This document shows positions 10,431 to 22,520 of a stretch of DNA of 64,000 nucleotides, in pieces; within the stretch, counting starts at the first letter, position 1, and each line of letters starts with the position of its first letter. The DNA comes from Haliotis asinina (Eukaryota; Mollusca; Gastropoda; Lepetellida; Haliotidae), in assembly GCF_037392515.1 (NCBI RefSeq), contig NC_090295.1, positions 19,236,001 to 19,300,000 on the forward strand, written 5' to 3'. Position numbers and translations under genes: made by a program. The notes under the pieces are model-generated. The model saw only the letters and a list, made by a program, of their open reading frames with translations. It had not been told where the DNA came from and did not search any database.

Positions 10431-11271
10431 TGCACTACTGCCTAAACGTTCGTTGAGAACGCGTGTAAGACGCATGTGACACGGTTGTGCAACGGGTTTG
10501 CATCGCGTGTGAGTCCCGTGTCAGACGAATGTGCAACGAGACGCACACGCATGTAGCATACGTGTAACACGAGACCAAGTGTCAGTTGAACTTGAGGATA
10601 AACGTTAGGGTTGCATGTTTAATATTCTATAAATTGTGAATTCGGAAATTTACCAAAAGTTGCGGGGGAGGAACTACGTGATGCTTAGTTGGTAATTGTT
10701 TTGTTTTTTCAATGTTTTATTTTTGCATTTTGTAAATTAGTATTTTATTGTTTTCGTAATGTTTTGCACTTGCATTTTTGTAAAAAATACTTGTTTTGTC
10801 CTTCCATATTATGTTTTTGTTTTCTCACGTTAGCACTAGTTGGGTTCATGGAATCTTATGCGAACAAGAGGGGCGGTTCCGATAAGATATGTCTTATTTA
10901 CTGGGCTTAGATGACTTGTTATGTTAGGTTTGTGTTTGTCATACCATTCTGTGATGTTGATAGCGCATGTAATTTAGTAGGACGTGTTAGAACCTTTCCG
11001 TTTACTTCTGTGCCCGTCAATGATGTTTACAAGTTACATTTGCATCATCAGTGTTACAAGGTAATTAGTGTGTAACAACAAAGCTACATATCAAGCAGAA
11101 TGTTAACTTGAAGTAGTTCAAGTTCAAACTGCTGACATTCTTGAAATGCTGACACAACGTGGATGGTCCTTACTGAGAAATCAATTAATTATATTGTTTC
11201 GAACGCCGAAACCTGATTAGCCTGTCCAAGTAATAATATAGTAGAGCCTGTCAAAATCATGATCCATATTC
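10431..11271. other. Intergenic end of block A
   Basis: The segment 10450-10570 is unusually rich in 'cgtgt', 'acgcg' and 'acgcatg' words. A T-rich stretch covers 10690-10830. The last 130 bp to 11165 match block B at 22550-22680. No gene seen. Confidence 0.5.
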
Positions 11272-11548
11272 GACCCGTGAAGGTCCCGGGGTAGAATAGG
11301 CCTTCAGCAACCCATGCTTGCCATAAAAGGTGACTATGCTTGTCGTAAGAGGCGACTAACGCGATAGGGTGGTCAGACTAGCTGACTTGGTTGACACATG
11401 TCATCGGTTCCCCATTGCGCAGATCGATGCTCATGTTGATGATCACTGGATTGTCTGGTCCAGACTCGATTATTTACAGACTGTCGCCATATAGCTGGAA
11501 TATTGCTAAGTGCGACGTAAAACTAAACTCACTCACTCACTCACTCAT
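11272..11548 (-). repeat. SINE-2 element, full length, reverse orientation
   Basis: It runs on the plus strand from 'gacccgtgaaggtcccgggg' to 'taaaactaaactcactcact' and is collinear with the reverse complement of 5407-5678. It lies just beyond the right end of block A. Confidence 0.85.
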
Positions 11549-12230
11549 GGTCCATATTCAGCATATTAAAAATAGAGACAACGAATCTCTATTTCAAAGG
11601 TTTCTACGTTTTAGACATTCAGACATAAAGCAAGTTTTAAAATAAGTGTTGTAAGAGGGCCTTCTTGCCATGGCGTTCTTCCTGTTGTGCTTCAGGCACA
11701 CGTTGCTTGACGTAGACATTACACAGTTAGGTATAATGTCTTAGACAATTATAGCAACTGCTAGTTCGTTCAGTTCTCCTCGTTATGTTTCATCGATCGC
11801 ATTTTATTCTGCATGCGTGATTTAGTTGTTGCGGCCTTTTGGTGATGTGTTTCAGCTCCAGATAACTTGGATGGTGTCAGTTAACATTGTCATCAGCGGT
11901 ATCTCCGAACCGGAAATTAACGATCTGTTTTATTTAATAATCATTATAACTCAAGGAAACGGGCAGCCTACTGGGTGAAGCGAAAACTCAAAACGCTGAA
12001 GTACTGTTTTCGGTTTATACCACACGAAACATGAAATGGGCTCAATGTAGTTCATTTGTTCCCTGCTTTCATATTTGAAAGATGTAGCGTACAACAACTC
12101 TATTTTTCTGAAAGTGAAACTGGGAAAAATATTCTTTTTTCAAACATGACTAGAACATACAAACGTGAGAGGGAATCTGTCTTCAGGTTTCAGACCAGTG
12201 ACTGTGGTATACACGTGTCTGTATTTCAAC
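11549..12230. other. Junction DNA between blocks A and B
   Basis: No gene seen. Resemblance to block A begins near 11940 ('taatcattataactcaagga' compared with position 8 onward), which sets the approximate left edge of block B. Confidence 0.5.
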
Positions 12231-12362
12231 GGACCCGTGAAGATCCTGGAGTAGAATAGGCCTTCAGCAACCCATGCTGGCCATGGAAGTTGACTCTGTT
12301 TGTCGTAAGAGGCGACAAACGGGATCGGATGGTCAGGCTCAATGACTTGGTTGACCGCTTGC
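12231..12362 (-). repeat. SINE-2 fragment
   Basis: It runs 'ggacccgtgaagatcctgga' to 'aatgacttggttgaccgc', matching the first half of the reverse strand of SINE-2. It inserted at a point where block A continues without it. Confidence 0.75.
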
Positions 12363-12750
12363 AACATTATTTTTAAGGTTAAGAAGTATACCTATCAGGT
12401 ACTTACAGACAACAAAAGTCATATTCAGGCACGCATCACGACAAAGCATCCACCCATTTCTCATGGAAGATTGACTGTGAAAACAGTTAGGCTTCCACAG
12501 CCTGTCACTCAAATCTAAAGTAGGGACAGCTAAAAAATGTCAGGCCTTCAAGACATCACAGTCAAATTACAATATAATAAATGTATCCTTCCCTGGGCAT
12601 TCAAGAATCGCGCATAACATTCTGGACGAGAGATTCAACGAAACGTTGAATGAAACGAGGTTTTACTCCCAATTCCGGAATATCACACGGGAGACGAACT
12701 TTTAATTTCCCAACCCCGTCAACAATAACACAACATTATATCCACATGTT

Positions 12751-12975
12751 ATCCATGAAGATCCGGGTTAGAACTGGTCTTCAGTAATCCATGCCTGTCG
12801 TCAGACTCGACTGACGCGATCTGAGGGTCAGGGTCGCTGACTTGGTTGACACACGTCATCATATCCCGATTACGTAGATCGACGTTCATGCTGTTGGTCA
12901 CTGGATTGTCTGATCCAGACTGGGTAATTACAGACCACTGCCATATAGTTGGAATATTGAATGTGTGGTGAAGCA
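12751..12975 (-). repeat. SINE-2 copy, worn
   Basis: 'catgaagatccgggttagaa', 'ggtcagggtcgctgacttgg', 'actggattgtctgatccaga' and 'accactgccatatagttgga' follow the reverse strand of SINE-2 in order. Confidence 0.75.
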
Positions 12976-14470
12976 AGCAATATCTTCAGCTAGGTTTTTC
13001 TGCATTACCTTGTTCGTATTTCTTGTAATACACGTTGAACATTGCATACATGTATTCTTTAAACTTGACTTGCGTTACTTTTCCGTGTGAGTATATATAC
13101 ATGAACATAAGCCAAGCACCACCAACCTTTTTGACAGAAAAAGTTAGAGAAACCGCACATGTTTGTAGATGCAATGTAAAACACACTCTGCATATAAAAC
13201 TGGTAACAGCATCATATTTTTAAAATGGCTGTAACTAATACTACTTCATGTTGTTCACGTTGACCGAGGGAGTCTAACTAAATGCAGTCACACGAAGCAC
13301 AACACGATCACAGCCATTAGAAACGTGTAGACGCTAGCGAGTTTCATCAGAGCAAGGATCCCTATGCATTGTCCATAGAGCCGCAGATAACTTAAACCGT
13401 TACATTAAAACTGTTACCTTTCATGTCAGATAAGAAAACTTACATACTAAAGTGCTCCACAGCTATTGAGGTACTGAGAGAAGATATAGATACATAACTT
13501 GTAAACAGTTTACTTGGATTTATGTTAATCTTACACTTATGCAATATATTCAATGTTCGTCAAGCTGCCTCTGTTGAAATCGTTACATAATTATAAAGCA
13601 CCAATTTATTTCAACATGTCATTGTCCCTAGTATTTATTTTGCCAAATCGAAACGAGCCCAGATCTCAGATATTCATCATTCTACATTGCATAGCTGTTG
13701 CAAGGATGTTTCTCAAGTACATAATTTGCCCAATATATTGTCACATGTTCACCCCTTGTCCGTTGTGTCGATGTGTCGATGTGTCTTATCTCTGATGAAA
13801 ACACTCATATTAAAATTTATGATTTAGGCTGCAATAAAAGTTAGATTTCCTTTCAACATTTTCTGTAACTCACAAACCTTGTTTCAACACAGGCTCATCT
13901 CCAGCTTCATGACTGTCCAACGATTATGTCGCTTGTTTTAGACGTGCTTTGAATTGTATGTCGTGTATGTCTGAGTACTTAAGCTGTCCCTGTCTTTTTA
14001 TCACAGCGCAAATGAGCACCAGACTCTAATAAAATATTTCGGACTTTGTTCAGCGAATTCTCAGTGCTGACTGCTACACCTCCTGTTGCTAAAACCCTAC
14101 GGCATCATTATGTTCTTATACTAGTTTCTTACTTGCTGTCTCCTGTGTTGTGCAATGGTTTAAATGTTTGGAGTCTCAATCAGCGGAGAATTCACTAGCA
14201 TTATGAGTCAAAGCACGACCGCAGGTATACGATGCTACTCCACGAACCACGCATTTCAGTCTCCGAACATCCTATCAGTTTCGTCGGCAAACGGAACACC
14301 AAAGACTTCAACGGAGTTCATTTGTAGGTAGTGTTTCTGTCCAACACAAATATGTTTCTCAAGACGAAATGACAAAACGTCAAAAGCCTTTTCATGATTA
14401 AAAAACCCGAACATTTTACATAAGTTCGCAGAATCTACCTGTTTCATAACAATGACGTGTTAGCTTAACT
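12976..14470. other. Upstream intergenic DNA of gene 2
   Basis: Nucleotide similarity to 1400-3240 of block A is visible in patches (13530-13660, 14090-14250, 14400-14460). No open frame is shared between the two copies. No gene seen. Confidence 0.55.
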
Positions 14471-14472
14471 GC

Positions 14473-14505
14473 ATCACGTGACGCTCTTCTGTAAGGATAA
14501 AAGAG
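14473..14505 (+). promoter_or_regulatory. Core promoter of gene 2: CACGTG and GATAAAAG
   Basis: CACGTG is at 14475-14480 and GATAAAAG at 14496-14503, 15 nt apart and 89 nt before the start codon. It is the same arrangement as in genes 1 and 4. Confidence 0.65.
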
Positions 14506-14584
14506 AGACCGATTGGAGTTTCGTTCGTCGGACGATTTTGCAGAGGACTTGGCACGGATACATCTCCAACGATACCATTTAAGA

Positions 14585-15965
14585 ATGATTCTGCAAGCAA
14601 CACTACTCCTCGCTGGACTTGCTGTAGCAAGTGGAAGCATCTGTTGTCCACCCGATCAATTCAACGCATACCAGTATGTCAACTTCGTCAACTCCACGAC
14701 CACTGTTGAGGTAAGATCAGATTCCATCAACTATATTGCACCATGTAACCACTCTCCCTTGTTCACACAATTTATGGGATGTTTTGGACCGAAAGCGGAA
14801 TGCCTTTGTTGAACCAAAACAGTTAAAGCTATATGGAAACAATTCCTCCTGAAAACCTTTTAGGAGTGAGTGAGTTTTACGCCACACTCCAGCAATTACT
14901 CCACTCCACTATTCGAGCTATATGGCGGCGATCTGTAAATAATTGAGTCTGGGCCAGACAATCCAGTTATCAACAACGTGAGCATCGATCCCGTTAGTCG
15001 CGTCTAACGACAAGCATGGTGGCCTTTTATTTCAAGCATGGGTTGCTGAAGGCCTATTCTACCCCGGGATCTTCACAGGTCTGAAAACTTGTGATGAGCA
15101 TGCTACAGAAACACATACATGTTTCATTATCTTAAAACTCCAAATATAAGTGAACAGGTAAAACTTTACGACATCATGATATAAATGCTGTATTTTGTTT
15201 TCATTTCTATATCAGGTTCGTTATTATGTTTCTTAACATTTTACTACATTTCGTATTTTCACAATTTTTGTGACCTAAGGAGCACTGACAATTTCGTAGC
15301 TTACTGCGAGGGGTAGGTGGCAGTGTACACTTGAAATGACTCCCATTCCTTATGCCCTGGGCAGATAACACAAAATTTGATATGCTAGATTTGCAATATT
15401 ACCATGGGTATTGCACAGTTGTCCGTGTGAACAGGCGGGCACCTTGCACACAGAAAAGTCTATACTTCTCTTCAGAAGATACCTATGGTCACATGACATG
15501 TAGTATTTCCTTGAAACATTCTTTGTCTATTGTTCCCTTTACACCAAACTGGCATTTCAAGAAGAAATCAAAGTTAGGTTCACATCTTTATTACTTACTT
15601 GTGTCCATTATAAATCAATGTGATTTATCTATAAGTGAGCAAGATCTATTGACAACGAAAGCCCGATATCTCAATTACAGACACCATACAGGAAGTAAAA
15701 CTGGCATACAATTGCAATATGTCCTGTTATGAAACACAGTTCATGGGTACAAACTATATTCCATGCCGTGATACGTGCCTTGTCGGGGTAGAAAAAGGGT
15801 AGAAAAGGGTAGGTTGTCTATCTTTTGTATATAGTGAATAGTGCAGCAAGTTTAATTTGTAGTTTGCCACAATACATCCAGTATTTTCTTTTCGAGTGAA
15901 TCCCGAAAACACATTGTTCAATAATATCATAACGTACGCCCTCGTGTTTCAAACAATATATATAG

Positions 15966-16015
<50 letters not shown>

Positions 16016-18294
16016 CGCTAAGATAGTCGTAAATTATTGTTAACGTATGGCACTTACGACTATCTTAGCGCTGAGAGAGCTTCGAAAATCTAGGCGCTGG
16101 TTTGAATTCCTGACATATCCAGCAGTAACATATAAGCATCACTGAAGCAGTAGAACATAATGTTCAGGCGTTAGGGGCACATTTATCTTGCTTGATGTGT
16201 CAGCACCAGATCAAGAACAACGTGGGTGTTTGGATGAGTACAGGGTCCTTATTCTCTCCCTAAGATTTCTTAACTTTGATCGTAGCCAATGTCTTAAGAA
16301 TGGGCTTAAGAAGTTCGTTGGGTTACGAACGTTTGGAGAATAGCTAGCCTGGTCTTACATTAATATATTTGTCTGGCTGAACTTGATGTGATAAATAGTG
16401 CCTTTCAAATCTTTCTAAACTGACAAATCAAAACATCTTGTCCTATTTTTGCATATTTTCAGGCCTTGTATTACATGGTCTATGACGGTGTCAACCAAAG
16501 ATACCTCATCACCGGCGACCGCAGCAACGGTCAGGTTGTCAGCACCACCAAAGTAATCTACGACTACCGACAGGTAAGGGAGGCCTTCAAACTCTACGAC
16601 TGGTTCCATGATAACATTATGCCATGGTGGCTCGATGGACTCGGATAAAGAAAGCTCGATTTTGTGTTTCATTCGTTCATTTCCTTGTTTATTTATGTGC
16701 GACTAAGTCTCCATGTTCTTAGCTACTGTCACCATAGATATGCAGGTCTTCGTATTTATAGTGATGAGTAGGTGTACATGTCACAATGATGTTTCTTTAT
16801 CATTTCTACATTTGCAGAGAACCGCCTACAATATTGATGCACAAGCAGGCACATGTACAACATTCCCCATTCAGGGAAATTTCGAGGATCAGCAAAGTGT
16901 CTGTGTCCCAAGTAAGTCATAATATGTCGGGAAATGTTTGAATAGCCTTCTCTCTGTTGACTTCAAACATTGGAAGCCGCTATTTACCAATAAAGGTTTC
17001 AAAGAGTCGACAAATAATGGTTGTTACACGTCGAGTATGGATATGCCGATGTGTCATCATGCTATCTACCACGGGTTTACATTTTACTGTTTATCTCGAA
17101 TTCGTAAATGAAATGTCAGATCGGGGATGGGTTCGTTAGTGAGTGCATTAAGTTATACACCACAAACAACACTTTTCATACGCACAATCAAAAACGTAAG
17201 TTAATCTCGCTGTCTGAAAGAAGACAACTTACAGCAAAGATGAAAACTGCCATGTAGGCCATATGACCATATCAGTTTTGCTGCCGAAAATACAGTCACT
17301 GAATTTGTATAACTTGGTATTTATTCGGGTAAGAATTCGGAGACAGAGACGGCATGTTGTTTCAAACAATGTCCTTTTTGTGCTGTGTAAGGCTGCATCC
17401 AGCGGATATAAGACAGTAAATATAACCAGACAATCCAGTGATCAGCATTATGAGTATCGTTCTTCACACATGGGATACAATGAAACATGTCAGCTAAGTG
17501 AACGAATCTGCCCACCCGCCCCTTGTAGTCGTGTACAATCATACTAAAGATAGTGAACAAGAAATCATAGTAAAGATTCGATACCACCTACTTGATTCTT
17601 TACTTCTTGTTGGCCTCGAATTTGAAATAGTCGCATCTTATCTCAACCTGTTTTTGATCTTAGGTGAGGCTGTCCCGATCGGTCCTTTCTTTTATGGCTA
17701 CAATCAGAACAGGCTGAATGCGCAGTCGTACACCTACAACACCACCTCCCCAGATGGTGGGCGTCAAAGGGTGACGATTGTCGTCTCAGATGCTGGCTGT
17801 ATACCGCTTGTCATCGCCAGAACTACGACCGGCGGCGCAGGTTGGTATGGGTGAGATAGAGAGTGGAGGCGAGTAAATGAGAGTCCCGCCATTGAGTTAG
17901 TGGTTGGGTGAGTGAGTGATCACGCAGTGAACAGTGCATTAGAATGTCCTTTCAACTCCTAAACTATGAGTGTGATTTCATGTCGTCTTAAATATTATTT
18001 CAAACATATAACGACTTAATCCGGACATCATATGTCACACTGTTCTGCGTAAATATGAGCAGACGTCACATGCTCAAGGTTGAACATTTGAATCTTCTGT
18101 ACGACTGTGCAGTGCTTTGTGGACAAAATACCTTCCTTAATCTTGAAAATGAAGTTGAATAGCCAGGGTTGAATGGAGACAATAAAAGGCCTCCACAATT
18201 GACTGTTATGGATATTGAGGTTACCTTGTCGTTTTGAAAGAGTCTCTGTTGTTTATCCTTGTAATCGAAATTCTGAGAATTGTGATGGTGACGA

Positions 18295-18325
<31 letters not shown>

Positions 18326-18622
18326 GCGTATTTAGCGTACGAATTGTTCTAACTGGTCAATGTTGACAGAGGACCTGAGCGTGAATTAATCGAATGGCCT
18401 TTCACGGTGACTTGGTCATCGTACTGAGAATTATTTACAGAAAGCCGTGAGCCGTGATGCAACTCTCATATAACGCACTGTCTCGTAAAACAAGGCAAAC
18501 TTGCTGACAATGAAATATTTTCTTACTCACCAGGAGGTAACTCTTTTTACCAAGTCGGATACAACGACTTCTATCCCGGCATCAGGGACATCACTGTCTT
18601 CGACATTCCGTCATACTGCTGA
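14585..18622 (+). CDS. Ependymin-related secreted glycoprotein, gene 2 (five coding exons)
   Basis: Coding exons: 14585-14710, 16463-16573, 16818-16911, 17664-17840 and 18534-18622; 198 residues. Exon lengths, phases, signal peptide, six cysteines and both sequons (N36, N136) are the same as in gene 1. Twelve residues differ from gene 1: two in exon 1 (V5A, I41V), one in exon 2 (G73S), five in exon 3 (S84N, E88Q, R90G, K102E, N106S), three in exon 4 and one in exon 5. Exon 2 differs at a single base of 111. The first 40 nt of exon 1 hold six of that exon's seven changes. The uneven spread suggests gene conversion after the duplication. An in-frame extension upstream of the ATG has no methionine codon and lies in the presumed 5' UTR, so the ATG before the signal peptide is chosen. 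Function as for gene 1: a secreted ependymin-family protein with unknown ligand. Confidence 0.92.
14865..15082 (+). repeat. SINE-2 copy in intron 1 of gene 2
   Basis: It runs from 'gtgagtgagttttacgccac' to 'cccgggatcttcacaggtct', with an internal deletion between 'gtgagcatcgat' and 'cccgttagtcgcg'. It is absent from gene 1 intron 1, so it arrived after duplication. Confidence 0.8.
15955..16098. mobile_element. (GATA)n plus palindromic foldback element in gene 2 intron 1
   Basis: A GATA tract (to about 16014) abuts the foldback arms TAGCGCTAAGATAGTCGTAA (16013-16032) and 'ttacgactatcttagcgct' (16054-16072), then the right outer arm. It has the same truncated structure and insertion point as 4134-4346. 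From about 16240 to 16352 lies a second inverted-repeat element with 'tcgtagccaatgtcttaaga', related to the complete copy at 59824-59947. Confidence 0.85.
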
Positions 18623-18793
18623 GCCTGATACCGTACGTATATCCACAAATATGAAGTCTTCATTTTGGAAAAATGTGTAGCGCACCAAGCTATAAGCTAA
18701 GATCCACTGATAATAAACTAACGTTTCACTAGCATAGCACCTTTGATCAAAATAATGTTCCTCTGCAACTACACAATTTTATTTCTGTTTCAG

Positions 18794-18900
18794 ATCATTG
18801 TTATAAAGAAACAACACTGTATTGTATTATTCACAAGTACCAACGTCTGTCTGACCAAATATTTTTCATATGACGAATAAAAATGAGTTTTTGAAAAAAA
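18794..18900 (+). terminator. Gene 2 last non-coding exon and polyadenylation signal
   Basis: A 'tttctgtttcag' acceptor ends at 18793. AATAAA is at 18876-18881, followed by an A run. The 3' UTR donor motif 'ataccgtacgta' follows the stop codon as in gene 1. Confidence 0.75.
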
Positions 18901-19001
18901 AATGTTTTACTCTATTTCTCTACGTGGCTGCGAATTGAGAGTGAGTATACGTACAAGAAAAATTTCTCTGTTGGCATTTTGTCATTGTCGCTTCCGCTCC
19001 A

Positions 19002-19143
19002 GTGAGTGAGTTTAGTTTTACACTGCTTCCAGCAATATCCAGCAATATCACGGCAGGGAACGTCAAAATGGGATTCACTTATTGTAACCATGTTTGGAAT
19101 TGAACCACTAGTCTACAAGACCGCCCCTCAGCTCTTATACTTT
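19002..19143 (-). repeat. SINE-1 copy at the shared position
   Basis: Direct counterpart of 7960-8106 and 25905-26033, at the same distance behind the poly(A) signal. Confidence 0.8.
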
Positions 19144-20362
19144 GAAAGAGTGGAATCTCGGTCCCCCTACAAGTGACATGTTTTCCAACAACACTACAAA
19201 TTATTCACTTGTCCAAATAAGAAAAAAGCATGGCATTGGTCTGAGAATAAGCAAGTCTGGACCACACGAACCCGTGATCAACATCATTGGTCGTCTGTGA
19301 CCAAGACAATCCGGTGATCAGCATTATGAGCATTGATTTACGCATTTGAGATGCGCAGATATGTGTCAGCACATACAGTGACTGCTTTTACATTTTATAT
19401 ATACTCATTTAAGATCAATGAATAGTCAGATATGAGCGTGTATCAAGTTAAACTGTGTTTTAGAAAATAGTTCACTTTCAAATCATAATAAATAAGGCAT
19501 TTAAACATGAAAGAAATTCTCTGCCGATGGCATTATCATTGCTGAAAGTACAATTTTTGAAATTGCTATTTATCCCCTGACTTTACGTTTCTGTTGACGT
19601 CTGTCTATTTGAAAGAATAATTCTGAAGTAATTATATCAGGTTGCAGAATTCAGATTGATATCCACTTTCCAATATTTTGATATTTTATAACTTACAACC
19701 ATTGCAGAATAAAATGACATCAGTTACGTTGTGGTTAACCCTCAAGCTGTACTACTTACAGGAGGATGCCAGTCACATTTTGTATTCAAAACCAAACAGA
19801 ATGAGAGAACATGATCAAGTCACTCATATATAACAATAAGATAAATTCCAGAGAAAGTCATAACATGTTATTGTAATTCATCTTAAAGCTGGTTAAAATA
19901 TGTAAAGAGAGAACAAAGAGGACTTAATATACATCCTTGTCTCAGTATCTTTGTTCACTGTCAACTTTCCTGGCGCTCGGTTGAGGTGATGTACTGGGTT
20001 ATCACCGTGCGACTCATGTGACCTAGTCTGAAAACAGTAACATGCTATTGATGTTTCTTTCGTAAGTAGACTACATGCCAACAATGACTCAAGTATAGCC
20101 ATACGACTTTATTGATAACAACTTCTGTTTCGGTGTATGTTCTTACATCGTTTTCAATCCCGGTAACCAAAAGAAACCACGTGTTGAGAAGTACCTGGAC
20201 GTACAATGTTGTAACAAACATAACATCAGCAGCATGTAATCTCATAGCAAGTGCTATATAATGGGATGAGCCCAGAAGAAGAAACAGCATCCTACCCGAT
20301 GGTAGGCTGTGATCGATAATGTTTATTGATAGCAGCACGATGCATGTTTCAACATGGGTGAT
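19144..20362. other. 3' flank of gene 2, no gene recognised
   Basis: It holds worn SINE-2 sequence (19225-19370) and the conserved flank 19480-20290 shared with blocks A and C. The open frames on either strand are not preserved in the sister copies. Confidence 0.55.
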
Positions 20363-21256
20363 GGCGGTATCTGGTGTTTCCAAAATATATCTGCATCGCT
20401 TGTAATTCCAACATTTATCATCCAAACCAGTACTACTAAGGAGACATTGCTAGTATGAGGTTAAACGATATCTTCTAGGAAATATCTTTTGAAAAGTAGA
20501 TTTTGTGCAATGTTATGGCGTCATGAATCTCATGACATCACAATGCTATGATATCTCTGCACTTGGAGTCTAATGAGTGATTTTGGATGATAAATAGAAT
20601 ATCACCCTCGTGTCTTCTGAAATCAATCATGTCAAACTCGTTGATGAAAGTAAAAATATCCTCGGTAAGAATAGGATATTTATTACTTTATCAACTCGAG
20701 GTGATATATGTGATATGAAGAGGCTCTCGAATGAATTTTTTTAGATATCTGCATAACTTGTGCTTCGAGCATATGTCAGCAGCTCTTCTGTTCCTTACAA
20801 AAATCTGCATCCCTGGTATATCTTAGATGTACCTGCATCCCTCCTATTTGATATATCTGTATCCCTCTTGCTTCCTACATACATCCCTTTTATTTAGTAG
20901 ATATATCGCATCACTTGTGTTCCATAGCTGCACCTACCTGTATTCCCGAGATATATCTGCATTCTAGTTGTTTCCTATATATCTCGGAAAAAAAACAGGG
21001 AGATGCGTCTATACAGATATATCTGCATTTTGGTTGTTTCCTAGATATATCTGCATCATTGGTACTTCGTAGATATATCTGCATCCTTCTATTCTCTAGA
21101 TACATCTGTACATCCCTGATATTTCAGAGATATTTCAAACACACATCTGAATTCCTGGAGTTTCCAACAAATATTTGTATGCGTTATTCTGTTCCCTAGA
21201 TACATCTGCATCCCTGGTATTTCAAAGACATATCTGGATCCCTGGTGTTTCCTTGT
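20363..21256 (+). repeat. Minisatellite of 'atatatctgcatccctggta' units
   Basis: Degenerate 28-33 bp units ('gatatatctgcat...ttcctagat') are dense from about 20745 to 21256, with outliers at 20363-20420 and 22155-22190. The LINE at 21258-22150 sits between the main array and the last unit, so it inserted into the array. Confidence 0.75.
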
Positions 21257-21257
21257 G

Positions 21258-22200
21258 GAGAATGTCTTCAGATGCGATTTGTTAGTTGAGAGAATCAGAG
21301 TCTTTGATGTGGACTGTCAGTGAATTCCATAGTTTTGGGACGGCATGAAAGAACGGTCGTTTACCAAATGAGTTGGAAAGTTGGTACAGTAAGTAGTTTC
21401 TGAGACCGAACATTTCTGGTTTGTGTGTATACAGTGAACAAGTCAGTGAAGTAGGGTGGTGCTTGGCTGTGGTGGCATTTGTCGACTTGTAGACGTGATG
21501 CAGGGGACTTGATACGTGATTCAGTGGAGAGCCAATGAAGTGATCTGAGGACCGGAGTAATGTGTCATGATTTTAACAGTACCGAAATGATGCGGGTCAT
21601 CGTAATCTGTATTTTCTTCAGTCTTTTAAGCTGAACCATGTTAAGACCTACAAGAAGTCCGTTTCAATAATATAGTCGAGGGAAATAGACAAGTGACTAG
21701 GATCTTCGCAAGTGTTTGTTTTATGTACTTTCGGATATTCCCAATCCAGCGCAAATGGAAACAGCAGTCTGTCGATATGTACGTCCATGGGGAGATCAGA
21801 CTCTTGCCATACGTCAAGATCCTTCATTGAAGGAGAAAAAGCAACCTGTCAGGAACGTATCGGTGTGTTTTCACTTGTGATAATCTTCAAGTGTTGTGAT
21901 TTGCCAATTGGTAAGCTGGGTTGTGCAGATTCCATCTGGAATAAAGGAATTGACAAGTTGATAATCATCAGCGTAGGCACAATGGTAGGTATCGAAGGAC
22001 TTGATGATGCCAGAAATTTGATTTATATACAGGAGGAAGATCTTGGAAAGATTATCAGCAACTAACTCTGCCTGGCCTCTCTCTGTCAGGTAAGACAAAA
22101 AATACGACAAGGCAGTACAACTTGTTCCAACATAATCTTTTAAAGTATGTCTCCTTGACATATCTGCATCCGTGGATTTATAAGTGGTCTCTGTTATTAT
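21258..22200 (-). mobile_element. CR1/L2-like LINE, 3' part of the reverse transcriptase frame
   Basis: The reverse strand encodes pieces of a non-LTR reverse transcriptase. A catalytic YADD box in the context HCAYADDYQL falls near 21960-21990. Further downstream come LRSLHWL (about 21545), 'PPYFTDLFT' (about 21445) and a C-terminal PKLWNSL-type block (about 21320), which is the order known for CR1/L2 LINEs. Several frame breaks and a missing 5' part show it is inactive. It is absent from blocks A and C. Confidence 0.75.
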
Positions 22201-22384
22201 TACACGACACGGATCTTCTACATGTTTCATGTTGTAGTCGCACTTATGTTTGTACCAACGGATAGGAAATTAAATCTCTTACATTTCTGTGTAATTTTAT
22301 AGCCGTACGCAGATCCAGGACCACGCGAGCGCAATTCTTGCTCGACATTCACGTTCATATTATATATATTATACCTGTGTGTAT

Positions 22385-22520
22385 ATGTGGAATTCACTCT
22401 GTCTTTGTGTTTGTGTGTGTATCTGATGTCTCTCTCTGTGTGTATGTATGGAATTCACATGTTGTCTCTGAGTGTGTTTGTGTGTGTGTGTGTGCGCGTG
22501 TGTGTGTGTGTGTGTGTGCA
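22385..22520 (+). repeat. (TG)n-rich microsatellite
   Basis: Imperfect TG repeats with interruptions, ending in 'tgtgtgtgtgtgtgtgcacg'. No coding signal. Confidence 0.85.

Larger units (their letters stand above)
1..11165 (+). repeat. Segmental duplication block A (carries ependymin-related gene 1)
   Basis: Long stretches of this block are repeated in the same order and orientation in block B: the upstream segment at 470-720 (matches 12380-12610), the gene, the antisense SINE after it, the 3' flank at 9168-9500 (matches 19922-20290), and the far end at 11039-11165 (matches 22550-22680). The first bases ('cattataactca') already match block B near 11943, so the true left edge is probably outside the window. 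The unit is roughly 11 kb. Similarity is judged by eye. Confidence 0.8.

Noticed and set aside
15352-15732. 126-codon open frame in intron 1 of gene 2
   Set aside because: It lies inside an intron, and the equivalent gene 1 sequence does not preserve the frame.
20045-20425. 126-codon reverse open frame in the 3' flank of gene 2
   Set aside because: Blocks A and C have homologous DNA here without the frame.
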